Made by a program: the position numbers and the translations under genes. This document shows, piece after piece, positions 43,694 to 52,999 of a stretch of DNA of 64,000 nucleotides. This DNA is from Erysipelothrix aquatica (GTDB taxonomy: Bacteria; Bacillota_I; Bacilli_A; Erysipelotrichales; Erysipelotrichaceae). The notes beneath the pieces were generated by a model that worked only from the letters and a program-made list of their open reading frames with translations, searched no databases and had not been told where the DNA came from. The DNA lies in the NCBI RefSeq assembly GCF_009828775.2, contig NZ_WTSY02000005.1, forward strand, positions 1 to 64,000. The letters run 5' to 3'. Positions within the stretch are counted from its first letter, which is position 1. The number at the start of each line of letters is the position of its first letter.

Positions 43694-44542
43694 ATGAGTA
43701 CACGTCTTGATGGTTTGCATGTTTCGAAAGAAATTCGAAAACAAATTGCACAAGAAGTTTCTGAGATTACGATGCTAGGAAACCGCGCCCCATCACTTTC
43801 AGTTATCTTGGTAGGGAACGATCCAGCTTCTGAAACCTATGTAAATTCGAAAATGAAGCAAGCGAGTGCAGTTGGGATGATTTCCAATACCATTCGCCTA
43901 GAAGAAAATACGTCTGAAGATGATGTACTACGTCATATCCATGCCTTAAACGATGATGCAGATGTAGATGGAATTCTCGTCCAACTGCCATTACCAAAAC
44001 ATATCAATGAAGACATAATTGTGGATGCCATCAGCCCACGTAAAGATGTTGATGGACTTCATCCACTTAATGTTGGCCTATTGGAAATTAAACGCCCTCA
44101 GTTCGTTTCGTGTACACCCAAAGGGATTATGCGCTTATTGAACTGGTATCATATTGATGTAACAGGCAAACGAGCGCTTGTCATTGGGCGAAGTCGTCTT
44201 GTGGGGAAACCCATTGCGACACTCCTAACCCATGCAAATGCAACAGTTACCCTAGCACATTCTCGCACTCAAAATCTCGATGCGTTGATTCAAGATAGTG
44301 ACATTGTAGTTGTAGCGATTGGGCAACCAAACTTCATTAAGGCATCTCAAGTTCAATCACATCAAGTATTGGTGGATGTTGGAATTCATCGTATTGATGG
44401 CAAGATTGTGGGAGATGTTGATCCAAAAGCATATGAAAAAGTTGCTTATGCGACACCAGTACCGAAAGGTGTTGGTCCGATGACTATCGCAAGTTTATTG
44501 GAAAACACACTGCAAGCATACCGTGCGCATCATGCGCAATAA
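43694..44542 (+). CDS. folD: Bifunctional methylenetetrahydrofolate dehydrogenase/cyclohydrolase
   Basis: A 282-residue FolD, interconverting 5,10-methylene- and 10-formyl-tetrahydrofolate. It shows ETYVNSKMKQ with the catalytic Lys, DVDGLHPLN, VIGRSRLVGKP for NADP binding and PVPKGVGPMTIASL. AAGGAGG precedes the ATG. DUF951 and ychF follow closely, so the three form one operon. Confidence 0.97.
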   Translation: MSTRLDGLHVSKEIRKQIAQEVSEITMLGNRAPSLSVILVGNDPASETYVNSKMKQASAVGMISNTIRLEENTSEDDVLRHIHALNDDADVDGILVQLPLPKHINEDIIVDAISPRKDVDGLHPLNVGLLEIKRPQFVSCTPKGIMRLLNWYHIDVTGKRALVIGRSRLVGKPIATLLTHANATVTLAHSRTQNLDALIQDSDIVVVAIGQPNFIKASQVQSHQVLVDVGIHRIDGKIVGDVDPKAYEKVAYATPVPKGVGPMTIASLLENTLQAYRAHHAQ

Positions 44543-44554
44543 TAAGGAGACCCT

Positions 44555-44755
44555 ATGATTAAAAAAGAATATGGCCTTGGTGATATCGTTCAGATGAAAA
44601 AAGACCATCCCTGTAAAAAATCACAATACTTCAAAATTACACGTATGGGTGCGGATATTAAAATAAAATGTGAAGGCTGTGGTGCTGTCATCATGATGGA
44701 ACGCCACGAATTTGAAAAGAAACTCAAAAAAATAATTGAAAGAAATGAGGCATAA
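44555..44755 (+). CDS. DUF951 family small protein
   Basis: A 66-residue conserved protein placed, as in many Firmicutes, just before ychF. It holds one Cys in HPCKKSQ and a pair in KCEGCGA, suggesting zinc binding, plus an SH3-like beta pattern (GDIVQMKKDHP). It follows folD by 12 bases and ends two bases before ychF, so it is likely co-translated with that GTPase. Function unknown; nucleic-acid or ribosome binding is plausible. Confidence 0.9.
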   Translation: MIKKEYGLGDIVQMKKDHPCKKSQYFKITRMGADIKIKCEGCGAVIMMERHEFEKKLKKIIERNEA

Positions 44756-44757
44756 AT

Positions 44758-45861
44758 ATGGCATTAACAGCAGGAATTGTTGGTTTACCAAACGTTGGAA
44801 AATCAACACTATTTAACGCAATTACAAAATCACAAGTTGAAGCAGCGAACTATCCGTTTGCGACAATTGAACCCAACGTGGGTGTCGTTAAAGTAAACGA
44901 CAAACGCTTGGAAGATATTCGAAGTAAAATTGAATCTGAAAAAATTATTCCAACAACATTTGAATTTACTGATATTGCAGGACTTGTAAAGGGTGCATCA
45001 AAAGGGGAAGGTTTAGGAAACCAGTTCCTTTCAAACATTCGTGAAGTGGATGCAATCGCGCACGTCGTTCGTTGCTTTGCAAATCCAGATATCGTGCATG
45101 AACACGGGGTTGTCGGAGATCCAATCTCTGATATCGAAATTATAGAAATTGAATTGATGCTTGCCGATTTACAATCAGTTGAAAATCGATTAAATCGTGT
45201 CGGCCGTAAAGCGAAATCAAACGATAAAGATGCACAGAACGAACTTAAAGTTCTTGATAAGTGTAAAGCAGTGCTTGAAGACAACCGTCCGCTTTCTGAT
45301 TTGTCACTAACCGATGATGAAATGAAGTTAATTCGTACATTCCACTTTCTAACGATCAAACCTGTAATCTATGTTGCGAACGTTGATGAAGATAGTATCG
45401 CAAATGTTGAAGAAAATGAAATGTATCAAAAAGTTAAAGCATATGCTGAGGCACGAGATAGTCGTGTTGTTACTGTATGTGCAAAAGTAGAAGAAGACTT
45501 GTCAAGTCTTGCGGATGAAGAACGAGATGAGTTCTTAAGTGAACTTGGTGTCGAAGAGAGTGGTCTTGACGTTTTAGTACGAAACGTCTACGATATTCTA
45601 AGCTTGCGCACTTTCTTTACAGCAGGTCCGAAAGAAATTCGTGCTTGGACATTTACTGAAGGCATGAAGGCACCACAATGTGCTGGAGTAATCCATACTG
45701 ATTTTGAAAAAGGATTTATTCGTGCGGAAGTCTACCATGTTAATGATCTTGTGGAACTCGGTTCCGAACAAGTCGTTAAAGAAGCTGGGAAACTACGTTC
45801 GGAAGGTAAAGAGTATGTCATGAAAGATGGCGATATTGTCCATTTCCGCTTTAATAACTAA
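44758..45861 (+). CDS. ychF: Redox-regulated ATPase YchF
   Basis: A 367-residue OLA1/YchF-type P-loop protein related to Obg GTPases but using ATP. It has GLPNVGKST at residues 8-16, DIAGLVKGAS, and NVDE in place of the NKxD that would select guanine. The C-terminal TGS domain has FTAGPKEIRAWT, with the ending FRFNN. It binds ribosomes and affects stress responses. A terminator follows. Confidence 0.97.
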   Translation: MALTAGIVGLPNVGKSTLFNAITKSQVEAANYPFATIEPNVGVVKVNDKRLEDIRSKIESEKIIPTTFEFTDIAGLVKGASKGEGLGNQFLSNIREVDAIAHVVRCFANPDIVHEHGVVGDPISDIEIIEIELMLADLQSVENRLNRVGRKAKSNDKDAQNELKVLDKCKAVLEDNRPLSDLSLTDDEMKLIRTFHFLTIKPVIYVANVDEDSIANVEENEMYQKVKAYAEARDSRVVTVCAKVEEDLSSLADEERDEFLSELGVEESGLDVLVRNVYDILSLRTFFTAGPKEIRAWTFTEGMKAPQCAGVIHTDFEKGFIRAEVYHVNDLVELGSEQVVKEAGKLRSEGKEYVMKDGDIVHFRFNN

Positions 45862-45881
45862 ACTTAACAAAAAATTCACCA

Positions 45882-45910
45882 AATATCGCAAGTCATTGAC
45901 TTGTGATATT
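45882..45910 (+). terminator. Terminator after ychF
   Basis: AATATCGCAAGT pairs with ACTTGTGATATT with one G-T wobble, then TTT. The apparent TTGACT box at 45896 is part of this stem. Confidence 0.82.
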
Positions 45911-45953
45911 TTTCTTTGTGTTATAATAAACGTAATAAGAGGGGAGAATACTT

Positions 45954-46277
45954 ATGAAATTAGTACTCGCAATTGTATCAAACGATGATAGTTCATCTGT
46001 TTCAACAGCGCTAAACAAAGAGAATTTCCAAGTAACACGTCTTGCAACGACAGGAGGATTCCTACGAGCAGGTAACACAACTCTAATTATTGGTTGTGAT
46101 GATGATCGTGTTGATTCTTGTTTAGAGATTATCGGTCGTGAAGGTAAAAAACGCACCGAAGTGGTTCCTTCCACAGCATCTTATGACATCGGACGCTATG
46201 CCTCATTCCCAGTTGAAGTTCAAGTGGGTGGTGCAACAGTATTTGTTGTAGATGTCGAAGCATTCCACAAACTATAA
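45954..46277 (+). CDS. darA: PII-like cyclic di-AMP receptor DarA
   Basis: A 107-residue trimeric signalling protein (DarA/PstA) that binds c-di-AMP. KLVLAIVSNDD at the N-terminus, TRLATTGGFLRAGNTTLIIG and the C-terminal VGGATVFVVDVE match the family over its whole length. AGGGGAG lies before the ATG, TATAAT at 45922-45927 is the likely -10 box, and a terminator follows. Its presence implies c-di-AMP synthesis in this organism. Confidence 0.95.
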   Translation: MKLVLAIVSNDDSSSVSTALNKENFQVTRLATTGGFLRAGNTTLIIGCDDDRVDSCLEIIGREGKKRTEVVPSTASYDIGRYASFPVEVQVGGATVFVVDVEAFHKL

Positions 46278-46279
46278 TC

Positions 46280-46301
46280 AAGTACCGCTGCGGCGGTACT
46301 T
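46280..46301 (+). terminator. Terminator after darA
   Basis: AAGTACCGC and GCGGTACTT pair around a TGCG loop, then TTTATTT. Confidence 0.88.
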
Positions 46302-46318
46302 TTATTTAAGGAGACGTT

Positions 46319-47491
46319 ATGAAAGCATTATTATTAAAAATGATTGAGGACCGGATGGATGAAATGATTGCAATCCGTCGGCATCTCCATCAATTTCCAG
46401 AACTATCATTCGCAGAAGTTGAGACAGCAGCATACATTAAAAACTTCTATGCGGGAAAACCTGTACAAATAGATACGATTTCAGAGCGTCACGGTTTTGT
46501 AGTTACGATTAACCCAGGAAAATCAGAACGCGTCCTCGCATTGCGAGCAGACTTTGACGCCTTGCCAATGCAAGAGTTAGTCGAGAGTTCGTTTAAGTCT
46601 CAACATGATGGTATTATGCATGCGTGTGGTCATGATTTACATACAGCAGCTCTTATGATCGCTGCTGATAGCCTCATCACGCTACGTGACCAGTTACCGA
46701 TTACTATCAAGATTATTCATCAACATGCCGAAGAAACACCTCCAGGGGGTGCTGTAGATTTCATGAATTCCGGACTTCTTGATGACGTAACTCGTATTTA
46801 CGGAGCACATGTTATGCCTGATGAAAAGCTCGGAACCATCCGCTATGCGAAGGCATCAATGATGGCCGGTAATGCCGCAATCACAGTTGATATTACTGGT
46901 TTAGGTGGTCATGGGGCATCGCCACATCTAGCGAATGATGCCATTGTTGCTGCAAGTCAATTTGTTGTAGCGAGCCAAAGCATTGTGTCTCGCCGTATTG
47001 ATCCTCAAAAACCAGCCGTAATTACCATCGGATCGTTTGAAGGGAAAGGCGCTGATAACGTCATCCAGGAGCATGTTCATCTTGCTTTAAGCACGCGTTA
47101 TTTCGAGGAAAGTGTTGAAAAATCTCTTGAATCAGAACTTGAAGCACTGTGTCATGGTATTGCCGCTATGTACAAGGTAGAGGTCCAAATGAATCATTTA
47201 GGAGGATACCCAGCACTTGTAAATCATCCTGAAGTGGTATCGAAGATAATTCCAGTTCTTAAAAAAGCAGCCTTTCTTGATACGGTTGAAGCAATTGAAC
47301 CTGTACCATTCTCAGAAGATTTCGCAACGTATTTAAAAAAAATTCCAGGTGCGTTTCTATTTGTAGGATCGTCGGCAACGCCATCTCCATATTTTTTACA
47401 TAATCCTAAATTTGAAGCTGATGAACGGGTATTGATAATGCTTGCGCAAACGATGATTGAACTAACAATTGCTTATATCAATGAGCCATAA
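46319..47491 (+). CDS. M20 family amidohydrolase
   Basis: A 390-residue metal-dependent amidohydrolase/peptidase of the M20D group. Metal ligands appear in MHACGHDLHTA and HQHAEETPPGGA, with a dimerisation domain at about 180-290 and the last ligand in FLHNPKF. Relatives remove acyl groups from amino acids (hippurate, N-acetyl-diaminopimelate or indole-acetyl amino acids); the substrate here is undetermined. It starts 17 bases after the darA terminator behind AAGGAGA. Confidence 0.9.
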   Translation: MKALLLKMIEDRMDEMIAIRRHLHQFPELSFAEVETAAYIKNFYAGKPVQIDTISERHGFVVTINPGKSERVLALRADFDALPMQELVESSFKSQHDGIMHACGHDLHTAALMIAADSLITLRDQLPITIKIIHQHAEETPPGGAVDFMNSGLLDDVTRIYGAHVMPDEKLGTIRYAKASMMAGNAAITVDITGLGGHGASPHLANDAIVAASQFVVASQSIVSRRIDPQKPAVITIGSFEGKGADNVIQEHVHLALSTRYFEESVEKSLESELEALCHGIAAMYKVEVQMNHLGGYPALVNHPEVVSKIIPVLKKAAFLDTVEAIEPVPFSEDFATYLKKIPGAFLFVGSSATPSPYFLHNPKFEADERVLIMLAQTMIELTIAYINEP

Positions 47492-47555
47492 CACATGAAA
47501 CTTTGTGTATTAAGGTGATAAAATCACAACATAACGAATAAAAAACAAACAAAAA

Positions 47556-47571
47556 AGGAGCGAAAGCTCCT
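47556..47571 (-). terminator. Terminator after mvaS
   Basis: AGGAGC and GCTCCT pair around GAAA; on the minus strand a TTTTTTGTTTG tract follows. It sits just after the mvaS stop codon. Confidence 0.8.
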
Positions 47572-47572
47572 C

Positions 47573-48721
47573 TTATTTATTATAAATGCGTTTGTGGTGT
47601 TTGATTTCTTTAAGATAGAATGGTGATGTTTCGTGGGTTGTATCCAAGATTTGGTGGGAACCATCTTTAATTAACGATACATTATACATCACTTCATAGG
47701 CATGAATCGATAGGCGTTTGCGGGCATCAATCATGGTTTGATGATCTGAAACAAGTTGGTCTTTGTAACCGTCCTCAAGAACACCACTGAAGAATTCTCC
47801 AACGGCTCCTGAACCGTAACTAAACAATCCAATTCGCGAACCTGCGGCTAATGACCCTTTTTCCAGTAATGAAATAAGACTCAAATAGAGCGAACCTGTG
47901 TAAATATTTCCAACCGTTCGGTTGTAGTAAGTAGCGTAATTAAAATTCTCAAACAGATCGGGGCGAGTATCTATATCTGCGACCATACGTAGTGATTTAA
48001 GTCCTAGTTTGGTATACGGAATATGGAATGTCAATGCGCTGAAATCATCAAGTGTGCGACCTGTATTCTCCATATAGCGATTAAATGTTGCTTCAAAGAA
48101 GCGTTGATATTGTTCGTTCGAATACTGCCCATCGACAAATGCATAATCGCTGTAATTTGGACGCCAGAAATCCAAAATATCATCGGTAAAATATGCGGCA
48201 TCATTATCCAAACTCATAATGCGTGGATTTGCAGCAATTAAAATTGCAACAGCACCGGCACCTTGTGTCGGTTCACCACCTGAATTTAAGCCGTATTTGG
48301 AAATATCTGATGCGATAATCAGAGCCTTTTTGGTAGGGTTTAGTGCAATATGACCTTTTGCAAGTTGAATTCCTGCCGTTGCAGCATAACAAGCTTGTTT
48401 CATTTCGATTGCACGAGCATAGGGGTTAATACCCAATAAATGGTGGATTGCAGTCGCACCTGCTTTTGACTGGTCGGTGCCACTTTCGGTACCTAAGATA
48501 ACCAAGTCGATTGCTTCTAAATCTTCTTCAGATAAGATTCCAACGGCGGCATTCGCAGCCATGGTTATGGTATCTTGTGTGATAGGAGGCATTGCCATTC
48601 TATCTTGTCCAAGTCCAATGGTATACTTGTTCACGTCAGCGTTACGCGCTGTAGCTAAATCGGCCATATCCAGAAAATATTCTGGAGAATAGAACCCGAT
48701 TTTATCAATACCTATTTTCAT
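47573..48721 (-). CDS. mvaS: Hydroxymethylglutaryl-CoA synthase
   Basis: A 382-residue enzyme that joins acetyl-CoA and acetoacetyl-CoA to HMG-CoA, the first committed step of the mevalonate route. It has the N-terminal IGIDKIGFYSP, the acylated Cys in MKQACYAATAG, and FHIPYTKLGLK with catalytic His. It is divergent from the thiolase gene, which makes its substrate, with a 138-base shared control region. HMG-CoA reductase is not in the window. Confidence 0.96.
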   Translation of the reverse strand: MKIGIDKIGFYSPEYFLDMADLATARNADVNKYTIGLGQDRMAMPPITQDTITMAANAAVGILSEEDLEAIDLVILGTESGTDQSKAGATAIHHLLGINPYARAIEMKQACYAATAGIQLAKGHIALNPTKKALIIASDISKYGLNSGGEPTQGAGAVAILIAANPRIMSLDNDAAYFTDDILDFWRPNYSDYAFVDGQYSNEQYQRFFEATFNRYMENTGRTLDDFSALTFHIPYTKLGLKSLRMVADIDTRPDLFENFNYATYYNRTVGNIYTGSLYLSLISLLEKGSLAAGSRIGLFSYGSGAVGEFFSGVLEDGYKDQLVSDHQTMIDARKRLSIHAYEVMYNVSLIKDGSHQILDTTHETSPFYLKEIKHHKRIYNK

Positions 48722-48791
48722 AAAGTACTCCTTTTAATAGTAAAACTATTATACGGAGATTTGCCCAAATAGGCAAAGAATACGAAAAGTT

Positions 48792-48820
48792 TTGTTTTTG
48801 GATTAAACAAAAGGTATAAT
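48792..48820 (+). promoter_or_regulatory. Promoter of thiolase gene
   Basis: TTGTTT (48792-48797), a 17-base spacer and TATAAT (48815-48820). It lies in the gap shared with divergent mvaS, so joint control is possible. Confidence 0.65.
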
Positions 48821-48859
48821 ATACAGGCTAACACTATAAAACAAAAAGGAGTGATCTAT

Positions 48860-50023
48860 TTGCGCGACGTAGTAATTGTAGGCGCGGCCCGTACTGCTAT
48901 TGGGAAATTTGGGGGAAGCCTCATTGGAACCACAGCCGTAGAAATCGGGACTGCCGTAATAAAAGAAGCGATGAATCGTGCACGAATCAAGCCGGAAGAC
49001 GTTGATTATGTTGTTATGGGAAACGTGATTCAGTCGGGGTTGGGCCAAAACCCAGCGCGACAAGCATCCGTTCATGCGGGAATTCCATACAGCACACCAG
49101 CGATGACAATCAATGAAATGTGCGGTTCTGGGATGAAGTCAATTCATCTTGGAATGCAGTCAATTTTGCTGGGAGAAAGTGATATTGCAGTTGTGGGAGG
49201 TTTTGAAAACCTATCACAGGCCCCACATATTGTAAAAAACGGTCGATTCGGTTCGAAAATGCGGAATCTTGAAACACAGGACACGATAACAGTTGATGGA
49301 TTTACGGATGCCTTTACACAAGAATTAATGGGAATGACAGCAGAGCATGTTGCGGATCAATTCAATGTGACCCGCGAAGACCAAGATGCATTTGCATTGG
49401 AATCTCAACTTCGTGCAAGCAAAGCACAACGCGAAGGTATCTTTAAAGCAGAAATTGTACCTGTAGAAACAAAAAAAGGGATTTTTGAGGAAGATGAATA
49501 CATTCGTCATAACTCAACACTTGAAGGACTTCAGAAATTAAAACCAAGTTTTCGTGAGGGTGGTTCTGTAACTGCAGGAAATGCATCTGGAGTTAATGAT
49601 GGAGCAGCTGCGTTGGTTATTATGAGCCGAGAAAAAGCAGAAGCTATGAATCTTGAAATTCTGGCAACTATTAATGGGTTTGCGGAAATTGGTATGGATC
49701 CTTCAATTATGGGATATGCACCCTATCTTGCGGTTTCAAAACTCGTTGAAAAAACAAAGATTGATTTAAACAGTGTTGATCGTTTTGAATTAAACGAAGC
49801 ATTTGCCGCACAGTCATTAGCGGTTATTCGTGATTTAAACATTGATGCTAATAAAGTTAATGTGAACGGTGGTGCAATCTCTTTGGGGCATCCAATTGGA
49901 GCTTCTGGAGCACGTATTATGGTTACACTTATCTATGAAATGCTTCGATCCGACTCAAAACGCGGTGTTGCATCACTATGTATTGGTGGTGGAATGGGCG
50001 TTGCGATGCTGTTGGACCGTTAA
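48860..50023 (+). CDS. Acetyl-CoA C-acetyltransferase (thiolase)
   Basis: A 387-residue thiolase making acetoacetyl-CoA for mvaS. The nucleophilic Cys is in [10 protein letters not shown], and the second active site is in [11 protein letters not shown] and CIGGGMG. The best start is the TTG at 48860, eight bases after AAAGGAG; a GTG three codons earlier overlaps that site. An insertion sequence sits 31 bases past its stop and may have removed its terminator. Confidence 0.94.
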   Translation: MRDVVIVGAARTAIGKFGGSLIGTTAVEIGTAVIKEAMNRARIKPEDVDYVVMGNVIQSGLGQNPARQASVHAGIPYSTPAMTINEMCGSGMKSIHLGMQSILLGESDIAVVGGFENLSQAPHIVKNGRFGSKMRNLETQDTITVDGFTDAFTQELMGMTAEHVADQFNVTREDQDAFALESQLRASKAQREGIFKAEIVPVETKKGIFEEDEYIRHNSTLEGLQKLKPSFREGGSVTAGNASGVNDGAAALVIMSREKAEAMNLEILATINGFAEIGMDPSIMGYAPYLAVSKLVEKTKIDLNSVDRFELNEAFAAQSLAVIRDLNIDANKVNVNGGAISLGHPIGASGARIMVTLIYEMLRSDSKRGVASLCIGGGMGVAMLLDR

Positions 50024-50048
50024 AACAATCAATAAGAAAAGGTTGGTA

Positions 50049-50054
50049 CAATGT
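50049..50054 (+). repeat. Left target-site duplication of the IS element
   Basis: CAATGT immediately before the left inverted repeat is repeated at 51408-51413 just after the right one. Six bases is longer than the three to five usual for IS3 relatives, so one base may match by chance. Confidence 0.65.
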
Positions 50055-50140
50055 TGAAGTTGTAAACTAAAAGTAGACATGTAAAAAAAACATGTCTACT
50101 TTTTCTGTGTAATAATTATATTTATATAGGAGGATTTCTT

Positions 50141-50512
50141 ATGGGAAGACCCAAGGGTGGTAAAAATAGAAAATGGACTTACGAAGATCGAGCACACGTA
50201 ATATCTTTATATTTGGATGAACACTTGAGTATGCCTCAAATCGCAAATAAAAAGGATATTCCGTTGGGCACTGTTCGGGGGTGGATATATAGATTCCTTG
50301 AAAAAGGTGAAGAGGGTCTAGTCAATCAGAAGAAAACAGGTAACCAATTTGCTGCTCTACATTCGAGTAAGTCACTTACAGAAGTCGAACGCTTAGAATT
50401 AGAAATATTGAGGCGTGACATAGAGATCGAACGGTTAAAAAAAGGGTATTTAGTGAAAGGAGTTGGTGCAAACAAGGAGTTCGTTACTTCAAAAGACTGG
50501 AATATGAAATAG
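50141..50512 (+). CDS. IS3-family transposase OrfA
   Basis: A 123-residue helix-turn-helix protein (AHVISLYLDEHLSMPQIANK near residues 24-43) with a C-terminal leucine-rich coiled coil. AGGAGG precedes its ATG. At 50437-50443 seven A align with the codons as A-AAA-AAA, a classic -1 slippery site. Slippage there fuses residues 1-101 to OrfB, giving a 410-residue transposase. Confidence 0.92.
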   Translation: MGRPKGGKNRKWTYEDRAHVISLYLDEHLSMPQIANKKDIPLGTVRGWIYRFLEKGEEGLVNQKKTGNQFAALHSSKSLTEVERLELEILRRDIEIERLKKGYLVKGVGANKEFVTSKDWNMK

Positions 50513-50559
50513 CATATAATTTATCAAATCAATACCCTATTACATTTATTCTATCAATC

Positions 50560-51372
50560 ATGAACATCAATCGGTCGGGCTACTATAAATGGCTCAGAAG
50601 AAAAGGTACTTATAATAGATATGAAGCCAATCGCAAAATTCTAAATTTTTGTATTAGCGACTGTCATCATCGTTATCCAAGCTATGGGTATCATGATATT
50701 GCTTCAGTCGTTCGAAAAAATAATGAATTGGATTTTTATTTTTCAGATAATCTCGTTCATAAATGCTGCAAACAACTAAGTATAAAATCAAAAGCAAAAC
50801 ATTATCAATATAAGAAATCCGGCGATGAAAGTCTCATTTATCCAAATATAGTGAAGAATAATTGGGATGCATCTGAACCACTCGAGATTATTGTGTCAGA
50901 TATGACTCACATAAGAAATAAAGGCGTTAACTACGAGTGGACACTCATGATAGATACTTTTAATAATGAGATTATTAGCTCTGCTCTGTCACGTACGGCA
51001 GGCGACCCAAAGCCATATTATAAATGTTTAGATGATCTTCTTAAGCTTATAGAGAAACATAAAAAGACAACTCCCACGATACTTCACACAGATCAAGGAG
51101 CTGTCTATCACTCTAAAGCATACTTTAAAGCTCATGAAAATTATAACATAAAAAGATCAATGTCGCGTTCCGGAACACCTACAGATAATCCAATTATTGA
51201 ATCTTTAAATCGATGGATTAAAGCAGAAATGGCATGTGACTTCCAATACTGGAAAATTAATGACTTTGAAAATTTCATTGAGAAATATGTAGAATACTTC
51301 AACAACGAAAGACCAGCATATTGTCTTAATTATAAAACCCCTATCCAATATAAATTGGATAAGGGCTTCTAG
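50560..51372 (+). CDS. IS3-family transposase OrfB (DDE integrase)
   Basis: The catalytic half of the transposase, 270 residues from the first ATG, but its frame is open from 50419 and is normally entered by -1 frameshift from orfA. DDE residues are present: Asp in IIVSDMTHI, Asp in LHTDQGAVY and Glu in NPIIESLNRW. A YYKW motif opens the domain, and YFNNERPAYCLNYKTPI closes it. No damage is visible. Confidence 0.93.
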   Translation: MNINRSGYYKWLRRKGTYNRYEANRKILNFCISDCHHRYPSYGYHDIASVVRKNNELDFYFSDNLVHKCCKQLSIKSKAKHYQYKKSGDESLIYPNIVKNNWDASEPLEIIVSDMTHIRNKGVNYEWTLMIDTFNNEIISSALSRTAGDPKPYYKCLDDLLKLIEKHKKTTPTILHTDQGAVYHSKAYFKAHENYNIKRSMSRSGTPTDNPIIESLNRWIKAEMACDFQYWKINDFENFIEKYVEYFNNERPAYCLNYKTPIQYKLDKGF

Positions 51373-51407
51373 TTTTTATGTCTGTCTACTTTTGTTTGAC
51401 AACTTCA

Positions 51408-51413
51408 CAATGT
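51408..51413 (+). repeat. Right target-site duplication of the IS element
   Basis: CAATGT, identical to 50049-50054. From here to gltX at 51557 only the gltX promoter is seen. Confidence 0.65.
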
Positions 51414-51495
51414 ATCAATCTTTTTGTTTTCGTTGAAATATACAAACATATCACGTGAAAATACAAGGTAAACCATGTAAAAGCACATACTTAAA

Positions 51496-51525
51496 TTGTA
51501 GGGAAAACACAGAACGTGATATAAT
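51496..51525 (+). promoter_or_regulatory. Promoter of gltX operon
   Basis: TTGTAG (51496-51501), an 18-base spacer and TATAAT (51520-51525) precede the gltX ATG by 31 bases. It lies to the right of the insertion sequence, so gltX keeps its own promoter. Confidence 0.6.
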
Positions 51526-51556
51526 AAATGCAATGTTTTTGAAAAGAGGTAAAAAT

Positions 51557-52999
51557 ATGGAAAGAGTTCGAGTTAGATATGCACCAAGCCCAACTGGGTT
51601 TTTACATATCGGAAACGCGCGTACAGCGTTGTTTGACTATTTAATTGCAAAACACTATGGGGGAGATTTCGTATTACGTATCGAAGATACAGATGTAGAA
51701 CGTAATGTTGAAGGTGGCGAAGCGTCACAAACATATTTCTTAAATTGGTTAGGGATTGAAGCAGATGAGTCTCCTGATAAACCCAACCCGAAATATGCGC
51801 CATACCGTCAAATGGAACGTTTGGATATCTATCGAGAATATACAGAAAAACTACTTGAAAGTGGACATGCATATAAATGCTACTGTACTTCAGAAGAACT
51901 CGAAGAAGACTATAATCGTCAAAAAGCAGCTGGATATGCATCAACACGATACAATCAAAAATGCTTACATCTTGATGCAACTACGAAAGCTGCTTATGAA
52001 GCTGAAGGACGCCAACATTCAATTCGTCTCCATGTTCCAGAAGATCAAACGTACACGTTTGACGACATGGTACGTGGTGAAATCACTTTTGAATCTAAGG
52101 ATATTGGTGACTGGGTAATCGTTAAATCAAATGGGATTCCAACGTATAACTTTGCTGTTGTAATTGATGATCACTTGATGGAAATATCACATGTATTCCG
52201 TGGCGAAGAGCATATTTCGAATACACCAAAACAAATGATGATTTTTGAGATGTTCAATTGGGAAATTCCACGATATGGTCACATGACACTTATCGTTAAC
52301 GAGAACGGCAAAAAACTCTCAAAACGTGATAACTCAGTGATGCAGTTTATCAGTCAATATAAAGATCAAGGATATCTTCCAGAAGCAATGTTTAACTTTA
52401 TGGCACTTCTTGGATGGTCACCAAAAGGTGAGAAGGAACTCTTCACCAAAGAAGAATTAATTGCTGAATTTGATGAATCCCGTTTATCAAAAGCACCGTC
52501 TATGTTTGATGTCACCAAATTAACATGGATGAATCACCAATACCTAAAAGAAAAATCAGATGCTGAATGGCTTGAATTTGTGAGACCTTATGCTGCTGCA
52601 AGTCATGATCTTGCATCAAAAGATGAAGCATGGGTCGAGAAACTCTTGTTACTCTATAAAGACCAAACGCAATATGGTTCAGAAATTGGAAGTTTGATTG
52701 ATAGTTTCTTCAATGAGCCAGTTATTACAGAAGCTGAAGAAGAAGTGCTTTCATGGGAAACAACTAAAACAGTGGCTGCATCATTCTTGAAAAACCTACC
52801 AGAAGCGTGGTCAGTTGAAGCACTTAAAGAAGCATTTAACGCAACTAAAAAAGAAACTGAACTTAAAGGAAAACCATTATTTATGGGCCTTCGTGTCAGT
52901 GCTACCCATCAATCACACGGACCTGATCTCATGAGTGCGTTATACTTAACAGGTTATGATGTGGTTAAAAAACGTTTAGAAACTTATGTCAACGCTTAA
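51557..52999 (+). CDS. gltX: Glutamyl-tRNA synthetase
   Basis: A 480-residue class I aminoacyl-tRNA synthetase. It shows RYAPSPTGFLHIGNART (HIGH motif) at the N-terminus, RIEDTDVERN, and KLSKRD (KMSKS-type loop). The start at 51557 follows AGAGG; the frame is open 34 codons earlier without a binding site. The C-terminal end overlaps the HD gene by 14 bases. In organisms lacking GlnRS this enzyme also charges tRNA-Gln; that cannot be judged here. Confidence 0.97.
   Translation: MERVRVRYAPSPTGFLHIGNARTALFDYLIAKHYGGDFVLRIEDTDVERNVEGGEASQTYFLNWLGIEADESPDKPNPKYAPYRQMERLDIYREYTEKLLESGHAYKCYCTSEELEEDYNRQKAAGYASTRYNQKCLHLDATTKAAYEAEGRQHSIRLHVPEDQTYTFDDMVRGEITFESKDIGDWVIVKSNGIPTYNFAVVIDDHLMEISHVFRGEEHISNTPKQMMIFEMFNWEIPRYGHMTLIVNENGKKLSKRDNSVMQFISQYKDQGYLPEAMFNFMALLGWSPKGEKELFTKEELIAEFDESRLSKAPSMFDVTKLTWMNHQYLKEKSDAEWLEFVRPYAAASHDLASKDEAWVEKLLLLYKDQTQYGSEIGSLIDSFFNEPVITEAEEEVLSWETTKTVAASFLKNLPEAWSVEALKEAFNATKKETELKGKPLFMGLRVSATHQSHGPDLMSALYLTGYDVVKKRLETYVNA

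Larger units (their letters stand above)
50055..51407 (+). mobile_element. IS3-family insertion sequence, intact
   Basis: The element is 1353 bases, bounded by 25-base inverted repeats (50055-50079 and 51383-51407, 22 of 25 identical, starting TG and ending CA) and flanked by CAATGT duplications. It holds orfA and orfB in the -1 relation, as in the IS150 group. A strong hairpin just inside the left end (AAAAGTAGACATG with CATGTCTACTTTT, 50069-50103) would block transcription from outside. All parts look functional, so insertion between the thiolase gene and gltX is probably recent. Confidence 0.92.

Noticed and set aside
45896-45927. TTGACT and TATAAT as a promoter of darA
   Set aside because: The spacer is 20 bases and TTGACT is part of the ychF terminator stem. 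The -10 box may be real, but with another, weaker -35.
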